Shown here: one piece after another, positions 18,696 to 26,622 of the stretch
Layout of the letters: every line of letters begins with the position of its first letter
Position numbering within the stretch: position 1 is the stretch's first letter
From: Oscillospiraceae bacterium
GTDB lineage: Bacteria > Bacillota_A > Clostridia > Oscillospirales > Oscillospiraceae
Reading direction: 5' to 3'
Assembly (NCBI GenBank): GCA_017470325.1
Contig: JAFUES010000009.1
Location: forward strand, 30,693 to 94,692
Length of the DNA stretch: 64,000 nt
Position numbers and translations under genes: made by a program
The notes under the pieces: generated by a model
What the model was told of the DNA's origin: nothing
Database searches by the model: none
What the model saw: the letters and a program-made list of their open reading frames with translations, nothing else

Positions 18696-18738
18696 TGGAA
18701 GCGGCTTCCATTATACCGGATGCCCGGGCGGGACGCAA
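18696..18738 (-). promoter_or_regulatory. Promoter with palindromic operator for the VWA-ATPase pair
   Basis: Minus strand TTGCGT-17-TATAAT (18738 to 18710). The perfect palindrome TGGAAGCGGCTTCCA (18696-18710) begins at the end of the -10 box and covers the start site, the position of a repressor site. Confidence 0.6.
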
Positions 18739-18780
18739 GGGCGGTCTGCGGCACAATTTTTCTTTTTTCGCAGAAAACAA

Positions 18781-18809
18781 TAGCTTCCCGGACAAAACGA
18801 TGCTATAAT
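18781..18809 (+). promoter_or_regulatory. Probable promoter of the ydjC-lysA unit
   Basis: TAGCTT-17-TATAAT; good -10, poor -35. About 50 bases before the start. Confidence 0.45.
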
Positions 18810-18859
18810 GACCATTGTTGCGATCCGCAACCATCACCATCACGGAGCGAGGCCAGCTT

Positions 18860-19750
18860 ATGACTGAATTCCACGCGGACGACTACGGTCTGTTCCCCCG
18901 CCAGAGCCAGCGGATTCTGGACTGCTGCCTGAACGGTGCCCTCAACGGCACCAGTGTCATGCCCAACAGTCCCCACCTGTCCGCCTGCATGGACATGCTG
19001 CGCCAGCAGAACGCGCAGCTGCAGTTGTCCGTCCATCTGAATCTGATGGAGGGGTGCTGTCTTGCGCCCAAAGAGGAGCTGCCGCTGCTGGTGGATGGCG
19101 ACGGGATCTTCCGGGTCTCCTTTACCCGGCTGCTGCTCGCGCGTCTGTCGCCGCAAAAAGAACAGTACCGAACGCAGCTGAAGAAGGAGCTGCACGCCCA
19201 GATCCGGGCGCTGCTCCCTTATCTGGAACAGGAAGGGTTGCCCCTGCGGCTGGACGGACATGCCCACTGGCACATGCTGCCCATCGTCTTCGACGCGCTG
19301 ATGGAACTGATCGAGGAGGAGCGGCTGCCGGTCACCTACATACGCATCCCCAGCGAGCCGATCAGTCTGTATCTGCGGCACTTTTTCCGTATCTTCCCCT
19401 TCCATCCCATCAACATCGTCAAGACCGCCCTGCTGCGTATCCTCTCCCGGCGCGCCCTGCGCCGCCACGGCCCGGCCCTGTCCCGGCTGGAGCGCAAAGT
19501 GTTTCTGGGCGTTCTCTTTTCCGGCAATTTCAGTTATGAGAAATTCCGCCTCATCCTGAAGGACGCCGAAGACTACGCCGCCGCGCGGGGCATGGGGCTG
19601 GAGCTGCTGGCCCACCCCGGCGCCGTATATGAGCCGGAGGATATCGAAAAGCTTACCAACAAGGACGACCTGGCCTTCCTCACCGCCCCCGGGCGCAGGG
19701 TCGAGGCCGAGGCGTTTCAGCGGCTGGCGGAAGAGACCGCCGCCGTATAA
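18860..19750 (+). CDS. YdjC/ChbG-family carbohydrate deacetylase
   Basis: A 296-residue cytoplasmic protein of the YdjC family, metal-dependent enzymes that remove acetyl groups from chito-oligosaccharides or related N-acetyl sugars. The start HADDYGLFPR carries the metal-binding Asp of the family. LDGHAHWHMLP near residue 135 supplies the histidine pair and ELLAHPGAVYEPED lies near the end. The ATG at 18860 puts HADDYG at residues 5-10, the normal family position. It is 11 bases before lysA; a shared transcript suggests a role near cell-wall or amino-sugar turnover, which is inference. Confidence 0.85.
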   Translation: MTEFHADDYGLFPRQSQRILDCCLNGALNGTSVMPNSPHLSACMDMLRQQNAQLQLSVHLNLMEGCCLAPKEELPLLVDGDGIFRVSFTRLLLARLSPQKEQYRTQLKKELHAQIRALLPYLEQEGLPLRLDGHAHWHMLPIVFDALMELIEEERLPVTYIRIPSEPISLYLRHFFRIFPFHPINIVKTALLRILSRRALRRHGPALSRLERKVFLGVLFSGNFSYEKFRLILKDAEDYAAARGMGLELLAHPGAVYEPEDIEKLTNKDDLAFLTAPGRRVEAEAFQRLAEETAAV

Positions 19751-19761
19751 AGGAGGAACCC

Positions 19762-21057
19762 ATGCTTTCAGACAACATTCAGAGAAACGAAGACGGCAGC
19801 CTGTCCTTTGCCGGGCACAATGTTCCCGCCCTGGCCCGTCAGTTCGGCACGCCCCTGTACCTGATGGATGAGGAGCGCATCCGCGCCAACTGCCGCATGT
19901 ATATCCAGGCCTTCCGGGATAATTTCGGTGACGCCGCGCTGCCTCTTTACGCGGGCAAGGCCGCGTCTTTCAAGCAGATCTATCGGATCGTGGACCAGGA
20001 GGGCATGGGCGTGGACGCTGTGTCCCCCGGCGAGATCCACACCGCCCTCAGCGCGGGCTTTCCCCCGGAGAAGATCTATTACCACGGGGACGCCAAGACC
20101 GACGAGGATATCCGCTACGGCGTCAGCAAGGGCGTGGGCTGGTTCATCGTAGACAACGAGGCCGAGCTCCAGCAGCTGAACATTGAGGCGGAGCGCCAGG
20201 GCATCGTCCAGAAGGTCCTGCTGCGCATCACCCCGGGCATCGACCCCCATACCTACCATTCCATCAGCACCGGCACCGTGGACGTGAAGTTCGGCGTGGC
20301 ACTGGAGACCGGGCAGGGCTTCGCTTTTGTGCACCAGGCGCTGACCATGGAGCATCTGGACGTACAGGGGCTGCACTGCCATGTGGGTTCCGAGGTGTTC
20401 GACGAATCCGTGTTCGAGGATACCATCGACATCATGGTGGATTTCATGACCCTGCTGTATCAGAAGCTGGGCTATGTGACCCGGGTGCTGAACGTGGGCG
20501 GCGGCTACGGCGTGCGCTATCTGGACACCGACAAGCAGATCGACATCCCCGCGCGCATCGCCCATGTGGCGGAGCACCTGAAGCAGCGCACCGGGGCGGC
20601 CGGACTGCCCCTGCCCTTCTTCCTGATGGAGCCGGGCCGCAGCATCGTGGCCGACGCGGGCATGACCGTATACACCGTCAGCACCGTCAAGCGCATCCCC
20701 GGCTACAAGCGCTACGCCATCGTGGACGGCGGCATGACCGACAACCCCCGCTACTGCCTGTACAAGGCCCCCTATACGGTCCTCAACGCGGACCGGGACA
20801 CCATGTTCTACGCGGTCTATGACCTGGCCGGGCGCTGCTGCGAGAGCGGCGACATCATCCAGCCCGCGGTGAAGCTGCCGGACGACACCCGCCGGGGCGA
20901 CCATATTGCGGTATGCACCACCGGCGCGTACAACTATTCCATGGCCTCCAACTACAACCGTCTGGGCCGTCCGCCCATCGTCATGCTCACCAAAGACAGC
21001 AGCTATGTGGCCGTCCGGCGGGAGACCCTGGACGACCTCTGCGCCCTGGACACCTGA
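19762..21057 (+). CDS. lysA: Diaminopimelate decarboxylase
   Basis: LysA converts meso-diaminopimelate to lysine with PLP. The 431-residue protein has an alanine-racemase-like barrel with the PLP lysine in LYAGKAASFKQ near residue 58, HCHVGSEV, VGGGYGVRY, EPGRSIVADAG, and the C-terminal active-site segment GRCCESGD with GAYNYSMASNYN. Strong binding site AAAGGAGGAACCC. It follows ydjC by 11 bases and precedes the beta-lactamase-like gene by 11 bases. Confidence 0.93.
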   Translation: MLSDNIQRNEDGSLSFAGHNVPALARQFGTPLYLMDEERIRANCRMYIQAFRDNFGDAALPLYAGKAASFKQIYRIVDQEGMGVDAVSPGEIHTALSAGFPPEKIYYHGDAKTDEDIRYGVSKGVGWFIVDNEAELQQLNIEAERQGIVQKVLLRITPGIDPHTYHSISTGTVDVKFGVALETGQGFAFVHQALTMEHLDVQGLHCHVGSEVFDESVFEDTIDIMVDFMTLLYQKLGYVTRVLNVGGGYGVRYLDTDKQIDIPARIAHVAEHLKQRTGAAGLPLPFFLMEPGRSIVADAGMTVYTVSTVKRIPGYKRYAIVDGGMTDNPRYCLYKAPYTVLNADRDTMFYAVYDLAGRCCESGDIIQPAVKLPDDTRRGDHIAVCTTGAYNYSMASNYNRLGRPPIVMLTKDSSYVAVRRETLDDLCALDT

Positions 21058-21068
21058 GGAGGTACGCC

Positions 21069-21833
21069 ATGCGATATGATGAGATCCCCGGCCGGCTGGC
21101 GCAGCTTCCGGGCGATATCGGTTTCTATTACAAAAACCTGAGTAACGGGGAAACCCTGGGCTATCGGGAAAACGAGCTGTTCGAGTCCGCCAGCGTGATC
21201 AAGCTGCCCATCTACGCAGTGCTGATGAAGCTGCGGGAGACGGGCGAGATCGACTTCTCGGAAAAGCTCCTCTGCCGGGAGGAGGATAAGTTCCCCTCCT
21301 GCGGGGCGCTGCAGTACTTCACCGGCGAGGTGAGCGTGGATATCCGGACCCTCTGCGGCCTGATGATCTCCCTGTCGGACAATTCCGCCACCAACCTGCT
21401 GATCCGCCGTCTGGGCATCGACTTTCTCAACGAACAATTCAAGACCATCGGTCTTGCTAAAAGCCATATAGAGCGCTATCTCTTCGACAGCGAGGCCTCC
21501 GCCCGCGGGCTGGAAAACCGCATTGCCCCGGCGGAGATGGGATCGCTGCTGGAGCAGATCGCCCTGCGGCGCTTTGTGTCCGTCGCCGCCAGCGAGGAGA
21601 TGGAGGCGCTGCTGCGCCGCCAGCAGATCAAGCACAAGATCCCGGGCTATCTGCCCCGGGGTACAGGCGTGGCCCACAAGACCGGCGAGGACGCCGGGAT
21701 CACCAACGACGTGGGCATCGTCTTCGCCAGGGAACCCTTTGTGCTCTGCTTTGCCTCCAACCGCACGGATGTGCCTCAGGCGGAACGGACCCTCCGGGAA
21801 CTGTCCCTGGCCCTTTACGAGCACTGCTCCTGA
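21069..21833 (+). CDS. Class A beta-lactamase-like serine hydrolase, no signal peptide
   Basis: A 254-residue protein with the penicillin-recognising fold: SxxK as SASVIKL near residue 44, SDN as SLSDNSATN near 107, and KTG as AHKTGEDAG near 205. No signal peptide or lipobox is visible, so it should be cytoplasmic, unlike secreted beta-lactamases. The Glu166-type ExxxN motif of true class A enzymes is not evident (LENRIAPAEMG occupies that region). It may be a peptide or ester hydrolase, not a resistance enzyme. GAGGAGGTACGCC precedes the ATG; linked to lysA. Confidence 0.82.
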   Translation: MRYDEIPGRLAQLPGDIGFYYKNLSNGETLGYRENELFESASVIKLPIYAVLMKLRETGEIDFSEKLLCREEDKFPSCGALQYFTGEVSVDIRTLCGLMISLSDNSATNLLIRRLGIDFLNEQFKTIGLAKSHIERYLFDSEASARGLENRIAPAEMGSLLEQIALRRFVSVAASEEMEALLRRQQIKHKIPGYLPRGTGVAHKTGEDAGITNDVGIVFAREPFVLCFASNRTDVPQAERTLRELSLALYEHCS

Positions 21834-21834
21834 C

Positions 21835-21876
21835 AAAAAATCACTCTTGGACCTGAGATCCAAGAGTGATTTTTTA
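21835..21876. terminator. Bidirectional terminator
   Basis: A long perfect stem (AAAAAATCACTCTTGGA and complement) between converging genes. It overlaps the last codon of the TfoX gene. Confidence 0.85.
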
Positions 21877-22188
21877 TTTCCGTTTTTTTGGTTCCGGTAG
21901 CTCGTCGGCCATGGCTGTCAGGAGTTCCCGCAGGAAATCGCGGTCCTCCATCCGGTCCACCAGCAGCATCTCCTTCGCCCCCTCGTAGGGGATCTCCCGC
22001 TCCGCCTCCGGCATCATGGCCTCGGCTGAGGTCGTGGGCTTGACCAGAAGCCGATCGTCGTAGACACCGCCGACCAGCTTGCCCCGGTAATAGAGAAGAT
22101 ACTCCCCCATCATGGCTCGCCAGCTGACGTCGTCCAGCTCCGTCAGCTGCTCCAGGACAAAATCCAGATAGTTCCTGCTCGACGCCAC
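21874..22188 (-). CDS. TfoX N-terminal-domain protein
   Basis: A 104-residue protein matching the TfoX/Sxy N-terminal domain: WRAMMGEYLLYYRGKLVGGVYDDRLLVK near residues 23-50 (core RAMMGEYLLYYRGKLVGG) and a C-terminal lysine-rich tail. In gamma-proteobacteria TfoX controls competence, but single-domain forms in Firmicutes have no defined role. It starts at a GTG (22188) behind AAAGGTG and is the last of a three-gene unit. Confidence 0.85.
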   Translation of the reverse strand: MASSRNYLDFVLEQLTELDDVSWRAMMGEYLLYYRGKLVGGVYDDRLLVKPTTSAEAMMPEAEREIPYEGAKEMLLVDRMEDRDFLRELLTAMADELPEPKKRK

Positions 22189-22192
22189 AAGC

Positions 22193-22825
22193 TCACACCT
22201 TTCGGATGGGGTGCCGGATCACCGTGCGCCACTTTTCCGGCGCCACCTTCCGCGCATCGCTCAGGTAGATCTCATGGTGCAGCCTGGTCTCGCTCAGGTC
22301 GTTTTCATAGCCCTGCTCCCGGACAAAGGCGTCCATCCGTTCGACGGAGGCAGGCTCGTCGTCATAGGGACCCACATGGAGCAGCTGCACGCAGAGCCCC
22401 TCGTCCACGGTGAGAAACTCCGCCGCCGCGCAGTCCAGGCCTTTCTTTCGTTTGGCCTCATCCGCCGCCCAGCGCAGCTCCTCCTCGGTCACAAAGTCCG
22501 GCAGTCGGATCACGGAGAGCCAGTGGAAGGCGGCCTTGTTGGCGTAATCCACGCCGATGATGCCCTCCTGCCGCCAGAAGCCCTCCAGGGGCGGCACCAC
22601 AAAATCGTAATAGCCCTCGATCCGGTGGTCGCCCATCTTGCTCATCTTCAGGGTGTAGGCCACCGCATACAGGATGGCGATCGCCTGCTTGTAGGCGCCG
22701 CCCTCCTCATTAGGGTCGCCCTGTCCCCGCACCGCCACATAGTTCATGGGCGGCACGGTCAGGATCTCCGGCTTGTTCTTCGGCAGATAAAATTCCTTGT
22801 ATTCTTTTTTGAAATCAAACGCCAT
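22193..22825 (-). CDS. GyrI-like small-molecule-binding protein
   Basis: A 210-residue protein of the GyrI-like family: MNYVAVRGQGDPNEEGGAYK near the start, then LYAVAYTLKMSKM, LEGFWRQ and LHVGPYDDEPASVERM. These stand-alone domains bind hydrophobic small molecules and some hydrolyse toxic electrophiles; the ligand here is unknown. The ATG at 22825 has AAGGAG seven bases upstream. It sits between the M3 peptidase and TfoX genes with gaps of 14 and 4 bases. Confidence 0.85.
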   Translation of the reverse strand: MAFDFKKEYKEFYLPKNKPEILTVPPMNYVAVRGQGDPNEEGGAYKQAIAILYAVAYTLKMSKMGDHRIEGYYDFVVPPLEGFWRQEGIIGVDYANKAAFHWLSVIRLPDFVTEEELRWAADEAKRKKGLDCAAAEFLTVDEGLCVQLLHVGPYDDEPASVERMDAFVREQGYENDLSETRLHHEIYLSDARKVAPEKWRTVIRHPIRKV

Positions 22826-22839
22826 GTTCTTTCTCCTTA

Positions 22840-24576
22840 TCACGCGGCGGCGGCATAGTCGTCATCCAGCCACTCCCGCAGGTCCTGCGCCACCTTCTCC
22901 AGCCGTCCGGGGGCGAAGGGACTCTCCAGTCCGCCGGCGGTCACGGTGTCGATCAGCCCGTCGTATTCCCGAGGCAGGATCTCCAGATACTTTTCCAGGC
23001 CCGCGCCGCTCTCCTGCTGCTCCAGCTCGTAGATCTGCATGGCGATGTCGTTGGACACCGGATAGGCAATGACATAGAAGGGCGAATCGAAGAAGTGGGA
23101 GATGTCGATCCAGCTCTTGGCATAGTAGTCGTCACTGTAGCCGTCGTAATAGCCGTACTCCTTGGCCAGCCGCAGATGCAGCTTGTTGAGGAATTCCGTG
23201 CTCAGCTCATCCGGGTCGGTATGATATACGATATGCTCAAATTCGGCAAAGGAGGCCTGCTGCACATAGAGCTCCAGCGTGTCCTGCATCTTGATCTGGT
23301 ACAGCTCCTCCAGCTGCGCGCCGCCGAGGATCCCCTCCAGATAGCAGGGCATCAGGTATTCCATGGCCTGTGAGAAGGTCTCCGACACGTCCACGGTCTC
23401 GCTGGCGTTGTAGTTGGCATAGGCGTCCACATAGTGGCCGAACTCATGGGACAGATTCATCAGATCTTCCATATTGCCCTCAGCGCCCAGGAACAGAAAC
23501 GGTGCGTCGTATTCCTCCAGGTAATCCTGGAAGGAGGTCTCCGCCTTGTTGGCTCTGGCCTCCACATCCCAGAGGTCATAGCGATCCATGAACTCGTAAG
23601 CCTCTGCGATGATATCTCCCATCTGCTCCGCGCCGGCTCCCAGGGCACGCTGCAGGCGGTTCGCGGAAAGATGGCTGGGATCCAGGCTCCAGCCTCCGTC
23701 CAGCTCTTCATACAGAGGGACCAGCCATGTCCGGATCTCCTCCAGATAGGCCTCCGCCTGCTCCGGGCTGTAGTCCCGCTCGTAGACGTATGCATAGGCC
23801 ATATCTTCATAGCTGTCAAAGCCCAGCTTTTTGGCCTGCTCCTGGCGCACCTTGACCAGCTCGATGAAGATCGAAGCGGCCTCCTCGTTGTATCGCTCGT
23901 AAAACCGCATCAGGGTATCGAAATAGTCGTCCTCCCAAAACCGGTTATACAGCTCCTCTTCTTCCCCGCCGTCGTTTTCCAGCATGGGGTTGGCCATCAG
24001 GGTCCGGTAATGGGTCATCAGGACGCTCTCCTCCTGAAACAGGGCGATCAGCTCATCGTCATAGACCGCTTCCCCTTCATCGCCGTAGTCCTCGGCAAAG
24101 CCCTCCCAGAAGAAGTTCTTCTCCAGGTCCTCCGCCATGTCCGACAAGCCGCAGAGATAGTACATGTCCTCCATGATCTGCCCCACCAGGGAGATCTGCT
24201 CGTCGCACCAGGCGTACTCTCCGGCGTACCAGGCGTCGGTGACGTCCTGACAGCTGCGGATGTAGGCCAGGTTGTACATGGTCACGAAATGATAATAGTC
24301 GGCGTAGCACTCGTTCAGGATATCCGTGACGTCTTTCAGGCTCTTACCCGCATCCAGCGCCGCCTCCAGCTCCTCGATCCGCTGTGCCAGCGTATCCACG
24401 TCCGGACGCTCATAGGGGATCTCGTCAAAGGGCGGCATATCCTCCGTCTGGGCGGCCCGCTCCTCTCTCTGAAAGGCGTCGGCCAGATCCGCGATCCATT
24501 CATCCATCGAGCCACAGCCGCAGAGCAGGACCAGCGACAGCAGCAGGGCGAGAACGGCACTCATATTACGTTTCAT
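22840..24576 (-). CDS. Lipoprotein M3-family (oligoendopeptidase F-like) metallopeptidase
   Basis: A 578-residue exported lipoprotein: signal peptide with LLCGC lipobox (lipidated Cys21), a long acidic helical region, then an M3 catalytic domain with HEFGH at 377-381 and a second-ligand region VSETFSQAMEYLM near 395. Cytosolic PepF proteins lack a signal, so this is an outer-face peptidase, probably digesting short peptides. GGAGGATCATGCC precedes the ATG. First gene of a unit with the GyrI-like and TfoX genes. Confidence 0.9.
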   Translation of the reverse strand: MKRNMSAVLALLLSLVLLCGCGSMDEWIADLADAFQREERAAQTEDMPPFDEIPYERPDVDTLAQRIEELEAALDAGKSLKDVTDILNECYADYYHFVTMYNLAYIRSCQDVTDAWYAGEYAWCDEQISLVGQIMEDMYYLCGLSDMAEDLEKNFFWEGFAEDYGDEGEAVYDDELIALFQEESVLMTHYRTLMANPMLENDGGEEEELYNRFWEDDYFDTLMRFYERYNEEAASIFIELVKVRQEQAKKLGFDSYEDMAYAYVYERDYSPEQAEAYLEEIRTWLVPLYEELDGGWSLDPSHLSANRLQRALGAGAEQMGDIIAEAYEFMDRYDLWDVEARANKAETSFQDYLEEYDAPFLFLGAEGNMEDLMNLSHEFGHYVDAYANYNASETVDVSETFSQAMEYLMPCYLEGILGGAQLEELYQIKMQDTLELYVQQASFAEFEHIVYHTDPDELSTEFLNKLHLRLAKEYGYYDGYSDDYYAKSWIDISHFFDSPFYVIAYPVSNDIAMQIYELEQQESGAGLEKYLEILPREYDGLIDTVTAGGLESPFAPGRLEKVAQDLREWLDDDYAAAA

Positions 24577-24686
24577 GGCATGATCCTCCGTTGCGCCATT
24601 GATGTTTAAAATCTTACCATATTTTACGCTTTCTGAAAAGCCATAATTCCGTGAGCAGATCCCACCCTTACTTTCCCATTCCCGGC

Positions 24687-24715
24687 TTGCAATTCCCGTT
24701 TATGTCTCGTATAAT
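24687..24715 (+). promoter_or_regulatory. Promoter of the pyrophosphatase gene
   Basis: TTGCAA-17-TATAAT, about 35 bases before the ATG; CGGGAGG is the binding site. Confidence 0.7.
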
Positions 24716-24748
24716 GGCATTGATCTTACCGATCGGGAGGTTTCTTCT

Positions 24749-26359
24749 ATGGGTGATATCTTTGTGACCGGGCACCGCAACCCGGATACCGACGCCATCA
24801 TTTCCGCCATGGCTTATGCCAATCTGCGCAATGCTTTGGGCGACCGGGAATATAAGGCCGTTCGTCTGGGCGGCGTCAACGACGAGACCCAGCGCCTGCT
24901 GGATCATTTCGGCGTGGAGGCCCCGCCCCGGATCAAAAACATGCGTACCCAGGTCCGCGACCTGGATTACGATCCCACCCCCGCCTTCAACTGGTCCGTC
25001 ACCATGAGTCTGGCCTGGCAGACCATGCGGGATCTGTCTCTGAACGTGGTCCCCATCGTGGATGACGACGGGCATCTGTACGGCATGCTCTCCGCCGGCG
25101 ACCTGGCCGCCTACGAGATGCAGACCATGTATGAAAACCGCATCCAGGACGTGCCGCTGTTCAATCTGATCAGCGTATTGGAGGGTACCCTGGTCAACGA
25201 GTACAGCACCGAGACCAGCAGCGTCTCCGGCGAGCTGTTCATCACCATCCCGCAAAACTACGAGGACCCCGCCCTCATCAATCCCGACAGCATCCTGATC
25301 TGCGGCAACCAGCCGAAGCTGATCGACCGGGCCATCCAGGCCGGCGTCCAGTGCCTGATCGTCTGCCGGGCGGACCTCAAGCCGGAGTGGGCCGAGGCCA
25401 AAAACACCTGCATCATCTCCACCCCGCTCAGCGCCCGCCGCGTCTCCCGGGTGATCTACCTGGCCCTGCCGGTGGCCCGGGTCAGCCAGCGCAAGGACAT
25501 CACCTATTTCCATCTGAGCGACTATGTGGACGACGTGCAGGAGCAGATGCTCAAAAGCCGTTACCGCAGCTACCCGATCCTGGACGAGAATGAGCAGGTC
25601 GTGGGCACACTGTCCCGCTTCCATTTGCTGCGTCCCCGCCGCAAACAGGTGGTCCTGGTGGATCACAACGAGATCGCTCAGTCCGTCCCCGGCCTGGAGC
25701 AGGTGGACATCCTGGAGATCATCGACCACCACCGCCTGGCGGATATCCAGACCGGCCAGCCCATCCACGTGCGCAATGAGCCGGTGGGCAGCACCAACAC
25801 CATCATCGCCTCCATGTATCAGGAAAACGGCGTGGTGCCCTCCCCCAAGATGGCGGGCCTCATGGCCGGCGCCATCCTGTCCGACACTGTCATGTTCAAG
25901 TCCCCCACCTGCACCAAGCGGGACATCACCATGGCCGAGCGGCTCAGCCGCATCGCCAATGTCTCCCTGGACGATCTGGGCAAGGAGCTGTTCGCCGCCG
26001 GTACCTCTGACGGCAAGAGCGCCGACGAGCTGTTCAAGACCGACTACAAGCAGTTCCACATCTCCGGTCAGAACATCGGCGTCAGCCAGATCACCAGCGT
26101 GGATTCCGAGCATCTGCTGGAGCGCAAGGACGAGTTCATGGCCGTCATGGAGCAGGAGAAGAAGGAGAACGAGTTCGACCTGGTCATCCTGATGATCACC
26201 GATGTTCTGCTGGAGGGCTCGCACCTGTTCTATGTGGGCAGCGACGACGTCATCCAGCAGGCCTTTACCGTGGTGCCCAAGGACAAGCATGTGTTCCTGC
26301 CCAAGGTCATGTCACGCAAGAAGCAGATCATCCCCATGCTCACGGCTCTGTGGGGCTGA
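24749..26359 (+). CDS. Family II inorganic pyrophosphatase with CBS and DRTGG domains
   Basis: A 536-residue manganese-dependent pyrophosphatase that hydrolyses pyrophosphate to two phosphates. The DHH-type catalytic core is split: GHRNPDTDAIISA at the start, then the DHH block IIDHHRLADI and GSTNTIIA after residue 325, and DHHA2 at the C-terminus (RKKQIIPML). CBS sequences lie on either side of a DRTGG-like region (VVPIVDDDGHLYGML near 92; RYRSYPILDENEQVVGTLSR near 270). CBS-type family II enzymes are usually regulated by adenine nucleotides. Confidence 0.92.
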   Translation: MGDIFVTGHRNPDTDAIISAMAYANLRNALGDREYKAVRLGGVNDETQRLLDHFGVEAPPRIKNMRTQVRDLDYDPTPAFNWSVTMSLAWQTMRDLSLNVVPIVDDDGHLYGMLSAGDLAAYEMQTMYENRIQDVPLFNLISVLEGTLVNEYSTETSSVSGELFITIPQNYEDPALINPDSILICGNQPKLIDRAIQAGVQCLIVCRADLKPEWAEAKNTCIISTPLSARRVSRVIYLALPVARVSQRKDITYFHLSDYVDDVQEQMLKSRYRSYPILDENEQVVGTLSRFHLLRPRRKQVVLVDHNEIAQSVPGLEQVDILEIIDHHRLADIQTGQPIHVRNEPVGSTNTIIASMYQENGVVPSPKMAGLMAGAILSDTVMFKSPTCTKRDITMAERLSRIANVSLDDLGKELFAAGTSDGKSADELFKTDYKQFHISGQNIGVSQITSVDSEHLLERKDEFMAVMEQEKKENEFDLVILMITDVLLEGSHLFYVGSDDVIQQAFTVVPKDKHVFLPKVMSRKKQIIPMLTALWG

Positions 26360-26367
26360 CGTCAGAA

Positions 26368-26521
26368 GAAACTCGCTCCGTTCCGTTTCCGCCGAAGGGC
26401 GAAAACTGCACATCCGCTCCTTCCTTCTTCCTTTTTCGCGGCAAACCCGCTCCGCTGGGCTTTCCCGCGAGAGGCACGGGGATAGAAACTCGCTTCGTTC
26501 CGTTTCCGTCGAAGGGCGAAA
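26368..26521. repeat. Two 37-bp direct repeats about 80 bp apart
   Basis: 26368-26404 and 26485-26521 share 35 of 37 bases (core GTTCCGTTTCC then CGAAGGGCGAAA). Between them is a hairpin TCGCGG...CCGCGA. There is no ORF in 26360-26580. Confidence 0.7.
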
Positions 26522-26538
26522 CCTCTGTTTTATCTCCT

Positions 26539-26580
26539 CGAAACTCAAAACTCGAAACTCAAAACTCGAAACTCAAAACT
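26539..26580. repeat. Three tandem copies of a 14-bp unit
   Basis: CGAAACTCAAAACT occurs three times in a row without mismatch, abutting the terminator. Confidence 0.9.
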
Positions 26581-26622
26581 ACACAAGCGGGGCTGCGCCA
26601 AAAGGTGCAGCCCCGCTTGTGT
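26581..26622. terminator. Bidirectional terminator
   Basis: A 16-bp perfect stem ACACAAGCGGGGCTGC with a short loop between converging genes. Confidence 0.85.

Noticed and set aside
21069..21833. Antibiotic-resistance beta-lactamase
   Set aside because: No signal peptide and no clear deacylating Glu; the context is amino-acid and cell-wall metabolism.
26368..26580. CRISPR array
   Set aside because: There are only two long repeats, the short repeats are contiguous without spacers, and no cas genes are present.
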